Under the pieces are notes generated by a model. The model was not told the origin of the DNA. It saw only the letters and a list, made by a program, of their open reading frames with translations, and searched no databases. Shown here in pieces: positions 8,596-16,327 of a stretch of 64,000 nt of DNA. How positions within the stretch are numbered: position 1 is the first letter of the stretch; each line of letters opens with the position of its first letter. The translations under genes and the position numbers were made by a program. Location: NCBI RefSeq assembly GCF_000341085.1, contig NZ_ANBA01000004.1:1-64000 (forward strand). The letters are read 5' to 3'. The DNA comes from Nocardiopsis ganjiahuensis DSM 45031 (lineage in GTDB: Bacteria > Actinomycetota > Actinomycetes > Streptosporangiales > Streptosporangiaceae).

Positions 8596-8750
8596 GCCCT
8601 GTTTTTTGGATCATTCCGCCCACCCGTCGCCCGCCACCACCCTCGACGGACGCCTACGGCGCAGTGCCTTCGCGGAACCAGGCGGCCTCTCCCCGCGCCG
8701 ATGTCGGCTCCGCCGACACGAGCGAAAGCATCCAGAAAAACAGGACCTAG
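8592..8750. mobile_element. MITE-like element between convergent genes, flanked by CTAG
   Basis: Imperfect terminal inverted repeats: CTAGGCCCTGTTTTTTGGAT at 8592-8611 and, reverse-complemented, the same sequence with one substitution and one inserted base at 8730-8750. The outermost CTAG on each side would be the target duplication. The interior (about 110 bp) has no open frame of note and contains a small hairpin, TGTCGGC-TCC-GCCGACA (8702-8718). CTAG targets are known for IS5-family elements, so a non-autonomous relative is plausible. A bidirectional terminator role is also possible, because each end carries a T-run. Confidence 0.6.
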
Positions 8751-10789
8751 CCCTCTCCGCGCTCGTGGTGGCGCAGGCGGGCGGCGTCGCCCTCGTCGCC
8801 CAGGGTGTTGCCGGTGACCCGCTCCAGGACGTCGAACACGTCCGGGTGCTCGTCCGGACCGAAGTCGGCGAGCAGCGAGCGCAGCGCCGTCCGCTGCGCC
8901 TCGTAGAGGTTCCGCACGGCGTCCTCGCCCCGCCAGTTGAGCTCCCAGGGCTCGTCCTGGTTGGCGAGGTATCCGGCGTCCAGCAGCTCCTGGTGGACGT
9001 CCTCCCACCGGGAGGCGTCCAACCCGGACATCCGGTTCAGGTCCGCCGCGCTCATCGGCCCCCTGACCCCGATGTGGCTGAGCGCCCAGCAGGCCTCCGT
9101 GGAGACCTCCAGCCCGCCCGCCTCGCGCAGCCGCGCGTACATCGTCTCCGCGCCCTCGGCCCCGCAGGCCGCGTAGATCTCACGCTCCACCTCGGCCATC
9201 GCGGAACGGCTGGGCGACGCCACCGGGGACACCGACTCGTCGAGGTTCGCGGCCCTGATGGTGGTGCGGAGCCGGTCCTGGCGCAGGAACAGGGCCAGCA
9301 CGAAGCCGACCAGGGCGACCGGGACCGCCCACAGGAACACCATGTCGATGGCGTCGGCGTAGGCGTCCAGGAAGCCTGCCTGGACCTGCGGCGGCAGCCG
9401 GTCGATGGCGCTCGGGTCGCTCTCCAGCGAGGCCGCGTCCACCCCCGGCGGCATGTCGGCCTGCCCGGCCCGGGCCGCCAGGTTCGAGGCGAGCTGTCCG
9501 GCGAACACCGCACCGAACACCGCCGTACCGAAGGACCCGCCGATGGACCGGAAGAAGGTCGCCGCGGAGGTCGACACACCCAGGTCGTCGTAGGAGGCGG
9601 CGTTCTGCACCACCAGCACCACCACCTGCATCACCAGGCCCAGCCCGGCGCCCAGGACGAAGAAGTAGGCCCCCATCTCCACCAGGGAGCTGTCCGCGCC
9701 CATGCCGGACATCAGGTAGAGGCCGATCGCCGTGAGCGCCATCCCCGCGATCGGGTAGACCTTGTAGCGGCCGGTCCTCGTCACCAGGCGGCCGCTGGTG
9801 ATGGAGGTGATGAGCATGCCCACCACCATCGGGAGCAGGTGCAGGCCCGACGCGGTCGGTGAGAGCCCGTGGACGACCTGGAGGAACAGCGGCAGGAACG
9901 CCATCGAACCCATCATCGCGAAGCCCACGCAGAAGCCGATGGACATGGCGACGACGATGGTCCGGTTGCGGAACAGGCTGAGCGGCATGACCGGGTCGTC
10001 GGCCCGGCGGGCGGTCAGCCACCAGCCCACGCCCAGGACCGCGGCGGCCACGGCCAGGGTGATGATCTGCCAGGACAGCCAGGCGTAGAGGCTGCCGCCC
10101 CAGGAGGCCACGAGGGTGAGGCAGACCGCGGTGGCGGCGAGCAGCACGATGCCCGCGTAGTCGATGCTCTGGCGGCCCGCCGGGGTCTGGCGGGGCAGCA
10201 CGGCCAGGACGGTGAGGAAGGCGACCAGCCCCAGCGGGAGGTTCACGTAGAACACCCACCGCCAGGACAGGTGGTCCACGAACAGGCCGCCCAGCAGGGG
10301 CCCGGCCACGCTGGAGACGCCGAAGACCGCGCCGAACAGGCCCTGGTACTTGCCGCGTTCCCTGGGTGAGACGACGTCGCCGATGATCGCCGAGGCCAGC
10401 ACCATGAGACCGCCGCCGCCGATCCCCTGGAGCCCTCTCGCCAGAACCAGCTGGAGCATGTCCTGCGCCATGCCGCACAGCGCCGAGCTCACGAGGAAGA
10501 TCGCGATGCACCACAGGAACAGCTTCTTGCGGCCGAACTGGTCGCCGAGCTTGCCCCAGAGCGGGGTGCTGGCGGTGACGGCCAGCAGGTAGGCGGTGAT
10601 CACCCAGGACAGGTGGTTGAGGCCGCCGAGGTCGGAGACGATCGTCGGCAGGGCGGTGGAGACGATGGTCTGGTCCAGCGCCGAGAGCAGGACGGCGAGC
10701 ATGAGAGCGGTCATGATGAGCGCGATCCGCCCCCCGTGGGGTTCGCCCCGTTCATGGTGCTCGCGCTGGTCGGCGGTGCTCTGTGACAT
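8747..10789 (-). CDS. DHA2-family MFS exporter with C-terminal winged-helix-like domain
   Basis: Fourteen-helix major facilitator drug exporter of the EmrB/QacA (DHA2) family, 680 aa. Helix 1 carries the [16 protein letters not shown] motif, loop 2-3 carries [13 protein letters not shown], and [18 protein letters not shown] follows. After the last helix (about residue 525) come about 155 cytoplasmic residues resembling a PadR/MarR-like winged helix ([20 protein letters not shown] then [18 protein letters not shown]). This extension occurs in some actinobacterial relatives; its role is unknown. ATG 10789 has GGAGG eight bases upstream. The stop TAG lies in the CTAG at the right edge of the small element at 8592-8750. 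Proton-driven efflux is a family inference. Confidence 0.88.
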   Translation of the reverse strand: MSQSTADQREHHERGEPHGGRIALIMTALMLAVLLSALDQTIVSTALPTIVSDLGGLNHLSWVITAYLLAVTASTPLWGKLGDQFGRKKLFLWCIAIFLVSSALCGMAQDMLQLVLARGLQGIGGGGLMVLASAIIGDVVSPRERGKYQGLFGAVFGVSSVAGPLLGGLFVDHLSWRWVFYVNLPLGLVAFLTVLAVLPRQTPAGRQSIDYAGIVLLAATAVCLTLVASWGGSLYAWLSWQIITLAVAAAVLGVGWWLTARRADDPVMPLSLFRNRTIVVAMSIGFCVGFAMMGSMAFLPLFLQVVHGLSPTASGLHLLPMVVGMLITSITSGRLVTRTGRYKVYPIAGMALTAIGLYLMSGMGADSSLVEMGAYFFVLGAGLGLVMQVVVLVVQNAASYDDLGVSTSAATFFRSIGGSFGTAVFGAVFAGQLASNLAARAGQADMPPGVDAASLESDPSAIDRLPPQVQAGFLDAYADAIDMVFLWAVPVALVGFVLALFLRQDRLRTTIRAANLDESVSPVASPSRSAMAEVEREIYAACGAEGAETMYARLREAGGLEVSTEACWALSHIGVRGPMSAADLNRMSGLDASRWEDVHQELLDAGYLANQDEPWELNWRGEDAVRNLYEAQRTALRSLLADFGPDEHPDVFDVLERVTGNTLGDEGDAARLRHHERGEG

Positions 10790-10960
10790 CGGTTCGCCTC
10801 CCGGATCGAAGCCACCGCGCACGCCGTGGCCCTGCTGCGGCGGCAGGCCTACTGCCTCCACTACCCTGCTGCGGCCACCCTAGGAAGCCAACCCCGCCAA
10901 ACCATCAGGAACCGCCCGCCCGGCCCGTAACTTTGCCCCGGCTTGCCCCCTGCCCTTCAA

Positions 10961-10979
10961 AACCGAACGCGATTCGGTT
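10961..10979. promoter_or_regulatory. Palindromic operator of the acyl-CoA dehydrogenase gene
   Basis: AACCGAACGCGATTCGGTT: the same arms and the same 5-bp spacer length as the site at 7795-7813. It lies 47 bp upstream of the ATG at 11027, within the 237-bp intergenic region shared with the divergent exporter gene. Confidence 0.75.
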
Positions 10980-11026
10980 ACCGTGTGGGAACACCAGTGA
11001 TCCCCGACACCCTTCCGGAGCAGAGC

Positions 11027-12169
11027 ATGCAGCGGGAACTCTTCGACGCCGACCACGACCTCTTCCGCGAATCGGTGGCCGAGTTCCTCAAGAGGGAGGT
11101 CGTCCCCTTCCACGACCAGTGGGAGAAGGACGGCATCGTGCCCCGCGAGGTGTGGGTGAAGGCCGGCGAGGTCGGCCTCCTCGGCCACGGCGTCCCCGAG
11201 GAGTACGGGGGCACCGGGCTGAACGACTACCGGTACAACCAGATCGTCAACGAGGAGATCTGCCGGGCTCACGGCAGCGGCCTGGGCGTCACCCTCCAGA
11301 ACGACGTCATGGCGCCCTACATGGTGGGGCTGACCACCGACGAGCAGAAGAAGCGCTGGCTGCCCGGCTTCGCCGGCGGCGAGCTGATCACCGCGATCGC
11401 CATGACCGAGCCCGGTACCGGCAGCGACCTCCAGGGGATCAAGACCTCCGCCGTGCGCGACGGGGACGAGTACGTCGTCAACGGCAGCAAGACCTTCATC
11501 ACCAACGGCATCAACGCCGACCTGGTCGTCGTGGTCTGCCAGACCGACCCCGAGGCCGGAGCACAGGGCTTCTCCCTGATCGCCGTGGAGCGGGGCATGG
11601 CCGGTTTCGAGCGGGGCCGCAACCTCGACAAGATCGGCATGAAGGCGCAGGACACCGCCGAACTGTTCTTCGACAACGTGCGCGTCCCGGCCGCCAACCT
11701 GATCGGCACCGAGGGCCAGGGCTTCATCCACCTGCTCCAGAACCTTCCCCAGGAGCGGCTGTCGATCGCCACCTGCGCGGTCGCCTCGGCCGACTACATG
11801 CTCCAGCACACCATCGACTACTGCCGTGAGCGCACCGCCTTCGGCCGTTCGATCGGGCGCTTCCAGAACACCCGTTTCGTCCTGGCCGAGTTGGCGACCG
11901 AGGTGGACCTGGGCCGTACCTACGTCGACCGGGGCGTCGAGCTGCTCAACAAGGGTGAGCTGACCGTCGAGGACGCCGCCAAGGCCAAGTGGTGGACCAC
12001 CGAGATGTGCAACCGGGTCATGGACCGTTGCCTCCAGCTTCACGGCGGGTACGGGTACATGATGGAATACCCCGTGGCACGGGCCTGGCAGGACACCCGC
12101 GTTCAGACGATCTACGGTGGCACCACCGAGATCATGAAGGAGATCGTGGGCAGGGGCCTGGGCCTGTAG
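11027..12169 (+). CDS. Acyl-CoA dehydrogenase (IVD/LCAD-like catalytic base)
   Basis: Flavin-dependent acyl-CoA dehydrogenase of 380 aa. TEPGTGSDLQGIKTSAVRDG and FITNGINADLVVVV are the FAD/substrate signatures. The usual catalytic Glu position reads IYGGTTEIMKEI, with Gly instead of Glu. The base is therefore probably the Glu of LPQERLSIAT, the position used by isovaleryl-CoA and long-chain enzymes. ATG 11027 is chosen because GGAG lies six bases upstream and MQRELFDADHDLFRESV is a typical family start; an upstream in-frame reading crosses the operator. The shared palindrome links it to the thiolase at 6618-7760. The substrate may be a branched or long-chain acyl-CoA. Confidence 0.92.
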   Translation: MQRELFDADHDLFRESVAEFLKREVVPFHDQWEKDGIVPREVWVKAGEVGLLGHGVPEEYGGTGLNDYRYNQIVNEEICRAHGSGLGVTLQNDVMAPYMVGLTTDEQKKRWLPGFAGGELITAIAMTEPGTGSDLQGIKTSAVRDGDEYVVNGSKTFITNGINADLVVVVCQTDPEAGAQGFSLIAVERGMAGFERGRNLDKIGMKAQDTAELFFDNVRVPAANLIGTEGQGFIHLLQNLPQERLSIATCAVASADYMLQHTIDYCRERTAFGRSIGRFQNTRFVLAELATEVDLGRTYVDRGVELLNKGELTVEDAAKAKWWTTEMCNRVMDRCLQLHGGYGYMMEYPVARAWQDTRVQTIYGGTTEIMKEIVGRGLGL

Positions 12170-12199
12170 CCCGGGTGCGCGTCCGCCGGGCACGCCCCA

Positions 12200-12224
12200 G
12201 GGCGTGTGTCCGTCGAACACGCCC
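12200..12224 (+). terminator. Hairpin after the acyl-CoA dehydrogenase
   Basis: GGGCGTGT (12200-12207) pairs perfectly with ACACGCCC (12217-12224), 31 bases past the stop codon. Confidence 0.5.
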
Positions 12225-12250
12225 CAACCCCCGTTCGGAAGGGTCCGGTC

Positions 12251-12418
12251 ATGAGCGGATCGTGGGACGGCCTCATCGTGATGGGGCTGCTGGTGGTACT
12301 GCTCGTCATCCTCGTGCGCAAGCTCCGGCCCAGGATCCACATCCCCTGGGCAACCAGCGGCATCGTGGTGTTCTTCGTCTTCGTGTGCCTGCTGCTGTGG
12401 GCCAACTCCTATCGCTGA
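12251..12418 (+). CDS. Small two-helix membrane protein
   Basis: Protein of 55 aa. Residues 6-21 (DGLIVMGLLVVLLVIL) and 34-50 (TSGIVVFFVFVCLLLW) are hydrophobic helices separated by a basic loop (RKLRPRIHIPW), so both ends probably face the same side. A GGAAGGG ribosome site lies about eight bases before ATG 12251, which I prefer over a longer reading from 12206. It sits between two hairpins and is probably its own transcript. I do not recognise a family; function unknown. Confidence 0.6.
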   Translation: MSGSWDGLIVMGLLVVLLVILVRKLRPRIHIPWATSGIVVFFVFVCLLLWANSYR

Positions 12419-12467
12419 ACCCGGCCCGGGGCCGGTCCTGACGGCTCCCCGGGCCCGGACGCACCGA

Positions 12468-12509
12468 GGGCCCGCCGCTCCCAGCACCTCATCCGGGAGC
12501 GGCGGGCCC
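12468..12509 (+). terminator. Perfect 15-bp hairpin terminator
   Basis: GGGCCCGCCGCTCCC (12468-12482) pairs with GGGAGCGGCGGGCCC (12495-12509), followed by TTCGG. It terminates the small membrane gene and may also block read-through from the convergent NPP1-type gene. Confidence 0.7.
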
Positions 12510-12645
12510 TTCGGCGTCCGGGGGGAAGGCCGGGGCGCCGGACGGTCCGAAGGCGGGTAAGGACCGTACGACCGTGCCCGACCGTGGTGGTCCGGCGGGT
12601 CAGGGGCGGATCGGGGAACGGGGCGGAGAGCCGGCGGGCCTGGGA

Positions 12646-13449
12646 TCAGGGGGCGTACGGGTCGAAGTCGATCCCGTCGGGGAGCGCCTTGGCCAGGGAG
12701 TCACCGAACCGGTCGTCCTTCAGGTCGAGCTGGGCGGCTCCGAAGTCGGCCGCCACGAAGAGGTCCCGGATGCCCTCCGGGTACCCGTCCCAACCCACCA
12801 GGTCCGGGTACTGCCACTCGCCGTAGTGGTTCTCCGGCGGGTCGTCGTGACCGGCGGCGAACCGGAAGGCGTGAGTCGAGGCGCCGTCCTTGTGGTAGAC
12901 GATCTTGGGGTGGCTGCCCTCCCACAGGATGTCCCCGGCGGCACGGGTGTCGTAGTCCCCGTGGGCGGAGGCGGACACGTACCGGGCCTCGTCGTCCAGC
13001 ACCCACACCACGACGTGTTCCAGGTCGTGCCGGTGGCCGCAGCAACCGTGCACGGTCTGGTCCTTCTCGAAGTAGAGCGCGTACATGTAGGCGCACCACC
13101 CGCTGCCGTCGCAGCTGGCACGGGAATAGGAATTGGTGTTGTCCAGGTCGGACCTGTCCCGGCAGTTCCCGTTCAGCGCCCCCGAGGTCTTGAGCCCCCC
13201 GTTGATACTTCCGTCCGGGCCGATGGCGGGGGTGGAATAACAGCCGTCCGTGTCGTAGTCGAAGGCCGGCTGCCATTTCGCCTCGGCCTCGGAGGAATGA
13301 GCCGGAAGCGCGTCCGGCGGTTCGGCGAAGGCCGGAGCGGCGAGCGCGACCACCAGACCCAGTGCCCCGAGGAGCGTCGCCCCGCCGCGCAGACCGCGCC
13401 CCAGCGAACGCGACACGGACCCCGAGAACCTATTGGGACTTTGTTCCAT
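12646..13449 (-). CDS. Secreted NPP1/Nep1-like (NLP) protein
   Basis: Exported protein of 267 aa from the necrosis-inducing NPP1/Nep1-like family, whose characterised members bind plant membrane sphingolipids and lyse dicot cells. A Sec signal peptide (TLLGALGLVVALAAPAFA) should be cut before EPPDALP. The family heptapeptide, normally GHRHDWE, reads GHRHDLE here, keeping the metal-site His, Asp and Glu but losing Trp. Several Cys pairs (DGCYST, GNCRD, ASCDGSGWC, GCCGHRH) suggest disulfides. ATG 13449 (MEQSPNRF) is preferred to an upstream start because it gives a proper signal peptide. It is monocistronic with a promoter at 13546-13574. Cytolytic activity is not assured for the variant. Confidence 0.85.
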   Translation of the reverse strand: MEQSPNRFSGSVSRSLGRGLRGGATLLGALGLVVALAAPAFAEPPDALPAHSSEAEAKWQPAFDYDTDGCYSTPAIGPDGSINGGLKTSGALNGNCRDRSDLDNTNSYSRASCDGSGWCAYMYALYFEKDQTVHGCCGHRHDLEHVVVWVLDDEARYVSASAHGDYDTRAAGDILWEGSHPKIVYHKDGASTHAFRFAAGHDDPPENHYGEWQYPDLVGWDGYPEGIRDLFVAADFGAAQLDLKDDRFGDSLAKALPDGIDFDPYAP

Positions 13450-13545
13450 GAGGCCCCCCGGGGAACCCTGAACCGTTTCCACTTCCCCGAAGGACAATGC
13501 GCGCACCACCATTACCGAAGCCGGTCCGATCCTTTACTGTCCAAT

Positions 13546-13574
13546 AAAGTAACGAGCCGACTACAGACAATCAA
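13546..13574 (-). promoter_or_regulatory. Probable promoter of the NPP1-type gene
   Basis: On the minus strand TTGATT (13574-13569), a 17-bp spacer and TACTTT (13551-13546) lie in a locally A+T-rich stretch about 95 bp upstream of the start codon. Confidence 0.45.
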
Positions 13575-13661
13575 GGAGGGTAAGGAGCATTTTTTTCACA
13601 GCCGAAAACAGGTTTGCCGCGACACTGTCCCCGACCAGCGGAAAAGGACCCCGAGGTCGGA

Positions 13662-14474
13662 TCAGAGCCGCCCGGCATCAATGATCCGCTGGAGGAACTG
13701 ACGGGTGCGCGGCTCGGTCGGGTCACCCAGGACCCGCTCCGGCGGCCCCTGTTCGAGGATGCGTCCACCCTCGAGGAAGCACACGGTGTCGGCCACCTGC
13801 CGGGCGAACCCCATCTCGTGCGTGGCCAGGAGCATGGTCATCCCGTCCTCGCGGAGCCCGCGGACCAGGTCCAGCACCTCACCGACCAGCTCGGGGTCCA
13901 GGGCGCTGGTGACCTCGTCCAGCAGGAGCAGTCGCGGGGAGTTGACCAGTGCGCGGACGATCGCCACCCGCTGCTGCTGCCCGCCCGAGAGCCGGTCCGG
14001 GTACTCCGCGGCCTTGTCCAGGAGGCCGACCCGGTCCAGGAGGGCGCGCCCCCGTTCCTCGGCCTCCGCGCGCTGTCGGCGGTGCACCCGGCGCGGGGCG
14101 AGGGTGACGTTGTCCAGCACGGTCATGTGCGGGAACAGGTTGAACGACTGGAAGACCATCCCGATCCGTCGGCGCACCCGGTCCGGGTCGACCCTCGGGT
14201 CGGTGACGTGCTCGCCGTCCAGGTGGATCGAGCCGTCGCTGATCGGTTCCAGCAGGTTGGCGCAGCGCAGCAGGGTGGACTTGCCGGAGCCGGAGGCGCC
14301 GATGAGCACCACCACTCCGTGTTCGGGCACGTCGAGGTCGAGCCCGTCCAGCACCACGTTCCCGCGGAACTCCTTGCGGACCCCGCGCGCCCGCAGCACC
14401 GGGACGCCACCGCCGTCCTCCAGCCGTGAGAGCCGCTCCAGCTCACTCATCGCGCCGCCTTCGACCTGGCTCAT
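13662..14474 (-). CDS. Polar amino acid ABC transporter, ATP-binding subunit
   Basis: ATPase of 270 aa from the GlnQ/HisP class, powering uptake together with the permease and lipoprotein upstream. Walker A is GASGSGKST, the Q-loop is FQSFNLFPH, the signature is LSGGQQQRV, Walker B is LLLLDEVTSALD (Val replaces the usual Pro) and the switch His is in LATHEMGF. The gene is third in its operon; its ATG overlaps the permease TGA (ATGA at 14471-14474), so translation is coupled. The N-terminus has about 25 extra residues before VLRARGVRKEF, and a second ATG (MSEL) is a possible start. Confidence 0.93.
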   Translation of the reverse strand: MSQVEGGAMSELERLSRLEDGGGVPVLRARGVRKEFRGNVVLDGLDLDVPEHGVVVLIGASGSGKSTLLRCANLLEPISDGSIHLDGEHVTDPRVDPDRVRRRIGMVFQSFNLFPHMTVLDNVTLAPRRVHRRQRAEAEERGRALLDRVGLLDKAAEYPDRLSGGQQQRVAIVRALVNSPRLLLLDEVTSALDPELVGEVLDLVRGLREDGMTMLLATHEMGFARQVADTVCFLEGGRILEQGPPERVLGDPTEPRTRQFLQRIIDAGRL

Positions 14475-15331
14475 CGGGCCCCTTCCGAGGACTGTCTGCG
14501 GGCGGCCCGCACGGTGACCCAGTCGGTCACCGCCACCAACGGGATCGCCATCAGCACGAACAGCACCCCGGCCACCACGTACGGGGTGAAGTTGTAGGTC
14601 TGCGCGGTGGCGATCTGCGCGGCCCGGATGGCGTCGATCGGCCCGGCCAGGGAGATCAGCCCGACGTCCTTCTGCAGAGCCACCATGTCGTTGAGCAGGG
14701 GCGGTGAGACCCGGCGCACCGCCTGCGGCAGCACCACCCAGCGCATGGTCTGGGGGTAGGTGAGCCCGAGCGAGCGGGCCGCGGCGATCTGGCTGGGGTG
14801 GACGGACTCGATACCCGCCCGGAACACCTCGGCGATGTAGGCGCCGTAGGTGATGACCAGGGCGATCCCGCCGAGCACGAGCACGCTGGGGGTGCCCTCC
14901 AGCCGGAGCCCGGGCACACCGAAGGTCATCAGGTACAGCACGATGATCAGCGGGGCGCCCCGGAACCCGTACGTGTACGAGGTGGCCAGCGCGCGCAGCG
15001 GGAAGAACACGGGACCGCGCAGGGTCCGCATGATCGCCACGACCAGCCCCAGCGCGAGTGAGCCCAGCGCACAGAACACCAGGACGCGCACGTTGAGCCA
15101 GAGCCCGGTGAGGACCGCCGGAAGGGCGTCGCGGGCCACACCCAGGTCGAAGAAGGTCTCCCGGACCCGCTCCCAGCCGGGTGAGCCGACCACCACGGTG
15201 ATGAGCACGGCGCCCAGCAGCGCGGTGGACAGAGCGCCGACCAGGACCGAACGCACACTCTGGCGGCGGCGGAACGCGGTGCGTTCGTTCTCCAGGACGC
15301 TGGGGACGTACGGCTCTCCCGGGCCGATCAC
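14471..15331 (-). CDS. Polar amino acid ABC transporter, permease subunit
   Basis: Inner-membrane permease of 286 aa in the His/Glu/Gln/Arg three-TM family. Five or six hydrophobic helices are visible. The EAA loop reads AARSLGLTYPQTMRWVVLPQ, and EVFRAGIESVHPSQ before it is typical. The true start is GTG 15331 (VIGPGEPYVPSVLENERT), which overlaps the lipoprotein stop in a GTGA; a longer upstream reading is antisense-like filler in the lipoprotein gene. The second half of the N-terminus (VRETFFDLGVARDALPAVLTG) matches permeases that begin with a periplasmic loop. Confidence 0.9.
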   Translation of the reverse strand: MIGPGEPYVPSVLENERTAFRRRQSVRSVLVGALSTALLGAVLITVVVGSPGWERVRETFFDLGVARDALPAVLTGLWLNVRVLVFCALGSLALGLVVAIMRTLRGPVFFPLRALATSYTYGFRGAPLIIVLYLMTFGVPGLRLEGTPSVLVLGGIALVITYGAYIAEVFRAGIESVHPSQIAAARSLGLTYPQTMRWVVLPQAVRRVSPPLLNDMVALQKDVGLISLAGPIDAIRAAQIATAQTYNFTPYVVAGVLFVLMAIPLVAVTDWVTVRAARRQSSEGAR

Positions 15332-16221
15332 GACAGTTCGGGGACGTCGGCGGCCTCGGCCAGCCACTCCTGTTCGAGGTCGGCGAGGGTGCCGTCCTCC
15401 CGCAGGGTGTCCACGGCCGCGCCGACGCAGTCCGTCAAGGGCGAGTCGAGGTCCAGGACCAGCCCGAACTGCTCCTCCTCGTCCTCCGCGCCGGTCAGCG
15501 GCAGCTGACCGACGATCTCCGCGTCCTCCAGCTCCGCCGACGTGATGTAGAAGGCGGTGGGCAGGTCGAAGACGATCGCGTCCACCTGGCCGTTCTCCAG
15601 GGCCTGCTTGGCGTCGTCGTTGTTGTTGAAGACCAGGGGCTCCTGGTCCGGGTCGATGCTCTCGACCAGGGCGTCGTAGCTGGTGGTGCCCACCTGGGCG
15701 CCGATCACCAGGCCCTGGAGATCGGCCAGGCTCTCGGCTTCGGCGGCCTCGCCGTCGGAGAGCGCCACCACCGTCTGCCGGACGTCGTAGTACGCCGGGG
15801 AGAAGTCGACCGCGGCGCGGCGCTCCTCGGTGATGGAGAACTGGTTGATGTCGAAGTCGTAGTCCTTGGGCCCCGGGGCGATGGCGTTGTTGAACGTCAC
15901 CACGGTCCACTCGACCTGGTCCGCGGTGTACCCCAGCTCCTCGGCCACCGCGTAGGCCACTGCTGATTCGAACCCCTCCCCGTTGGCGGGGTCGTCGTCG
16001 ACGAACCACGGCGGGTAGGCCGGGCTGTCCGTGCCGACGGTGAGCGTTCCCTCGGCCAGTGTGGGCAGGGATCCGGGCTCGCAGGCGGCGCTGCCGGAGT
16101 CCTCACCCCCGGGGGCGGCCGCCTCCTCCTCGGGGGAGCAGGCGGTGGCCAGCAGCACGGCCGAGGCGGCGACCGCGCCCAGCCAGGCGGAGGGTCGGAC
16201 GAACTGCGGGGGCAGGGGCAT
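15328..16221 (-). CDS. Polar amino acid ABC transporter, substrate-binding lipoprotein
   Basis: Extracellular solute-binding protein family 3, 297 aa. The signal peptide ends in lipobox LLATAC with lipidated Cys28. The body shows the expected TLTVGTDSPAYPPWFV, then GFESAVAYAVAEELG, DYDFDINQFSITEERR, and the hinge-domain motif GLVIGAQVGTTSYDAL. It is the first gene of a three-gene operon (binding protein, permease, ATPase), each coupled by a 4-bp stop/start overlap. The exact amino acid cannot be deduced. A TAATGT -10-like box occurs upstream at about 16263-16268 but no good -35 accompanies it. Confidence 0.92.
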   Translation of the reverse strand: MPLPPQFVRPSAWLGAVAASAVLLATACSPEEEAAAPGGEDSGSAACEPGSLPTLAEGTLTVGTDSPAYPPWFVDDDPANGEGFESAVAYAVAEELGYTADQVEWTVVTFNNAIAPGPKDYDFDINQFSITEERRAAVDFSPAYYDVRQTVVALSDGEAAEAESLADLQGLVIGAQVGTTSYDALVESIDPDQEPLVFNNNDDAKQALENGQVDAIVFDLPTAFYITSAELEDAEIVGQLPLTGAEDEEEQFGLVLDLDSPLTDCVGAAVDTLREDGTLADLEQEWLAEAADVPELS

Positions 16222-16304
16222 GGAGGACTCCGGGGATCATGCGGGGGACGATGATTTCCCCACATTAGCGACCAAAACGGTGCATAACCAGGTCGTTTAC
16301 GTCA

Positions 16305-16321
16305 CGCCCCGGAGCGGGGCG
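16305..16321 (-). terminator. Short GC hairpin after the SpoIIE-phosphatase gene
   Basis: CGCCCCG (16305-16311) and CGGGGCG (16315-16321) form a 7-bp stem with a 3-nt loop directly past the phosphatase stop codon, before the ABC operon. Confidence 0.5.
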
Positions 16322-16327
16322 CCGCGC

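Noticed and set aside
15955-15985. GATTCGAACCCC stretch resembling a tRNA T-loop
   Set aside because: It lies inside the binding-protein coding sequence and has no acceptor or anticodon stems around it.
14471-16009. Longer 512-codon reading of the ABC permease
   Set aside because: The extra N-terminal part is Arg/Gly-rich and lies inside the binding-protein gene; the GTGA overlap at 15328-15331 and the family length point to GTG 15331.
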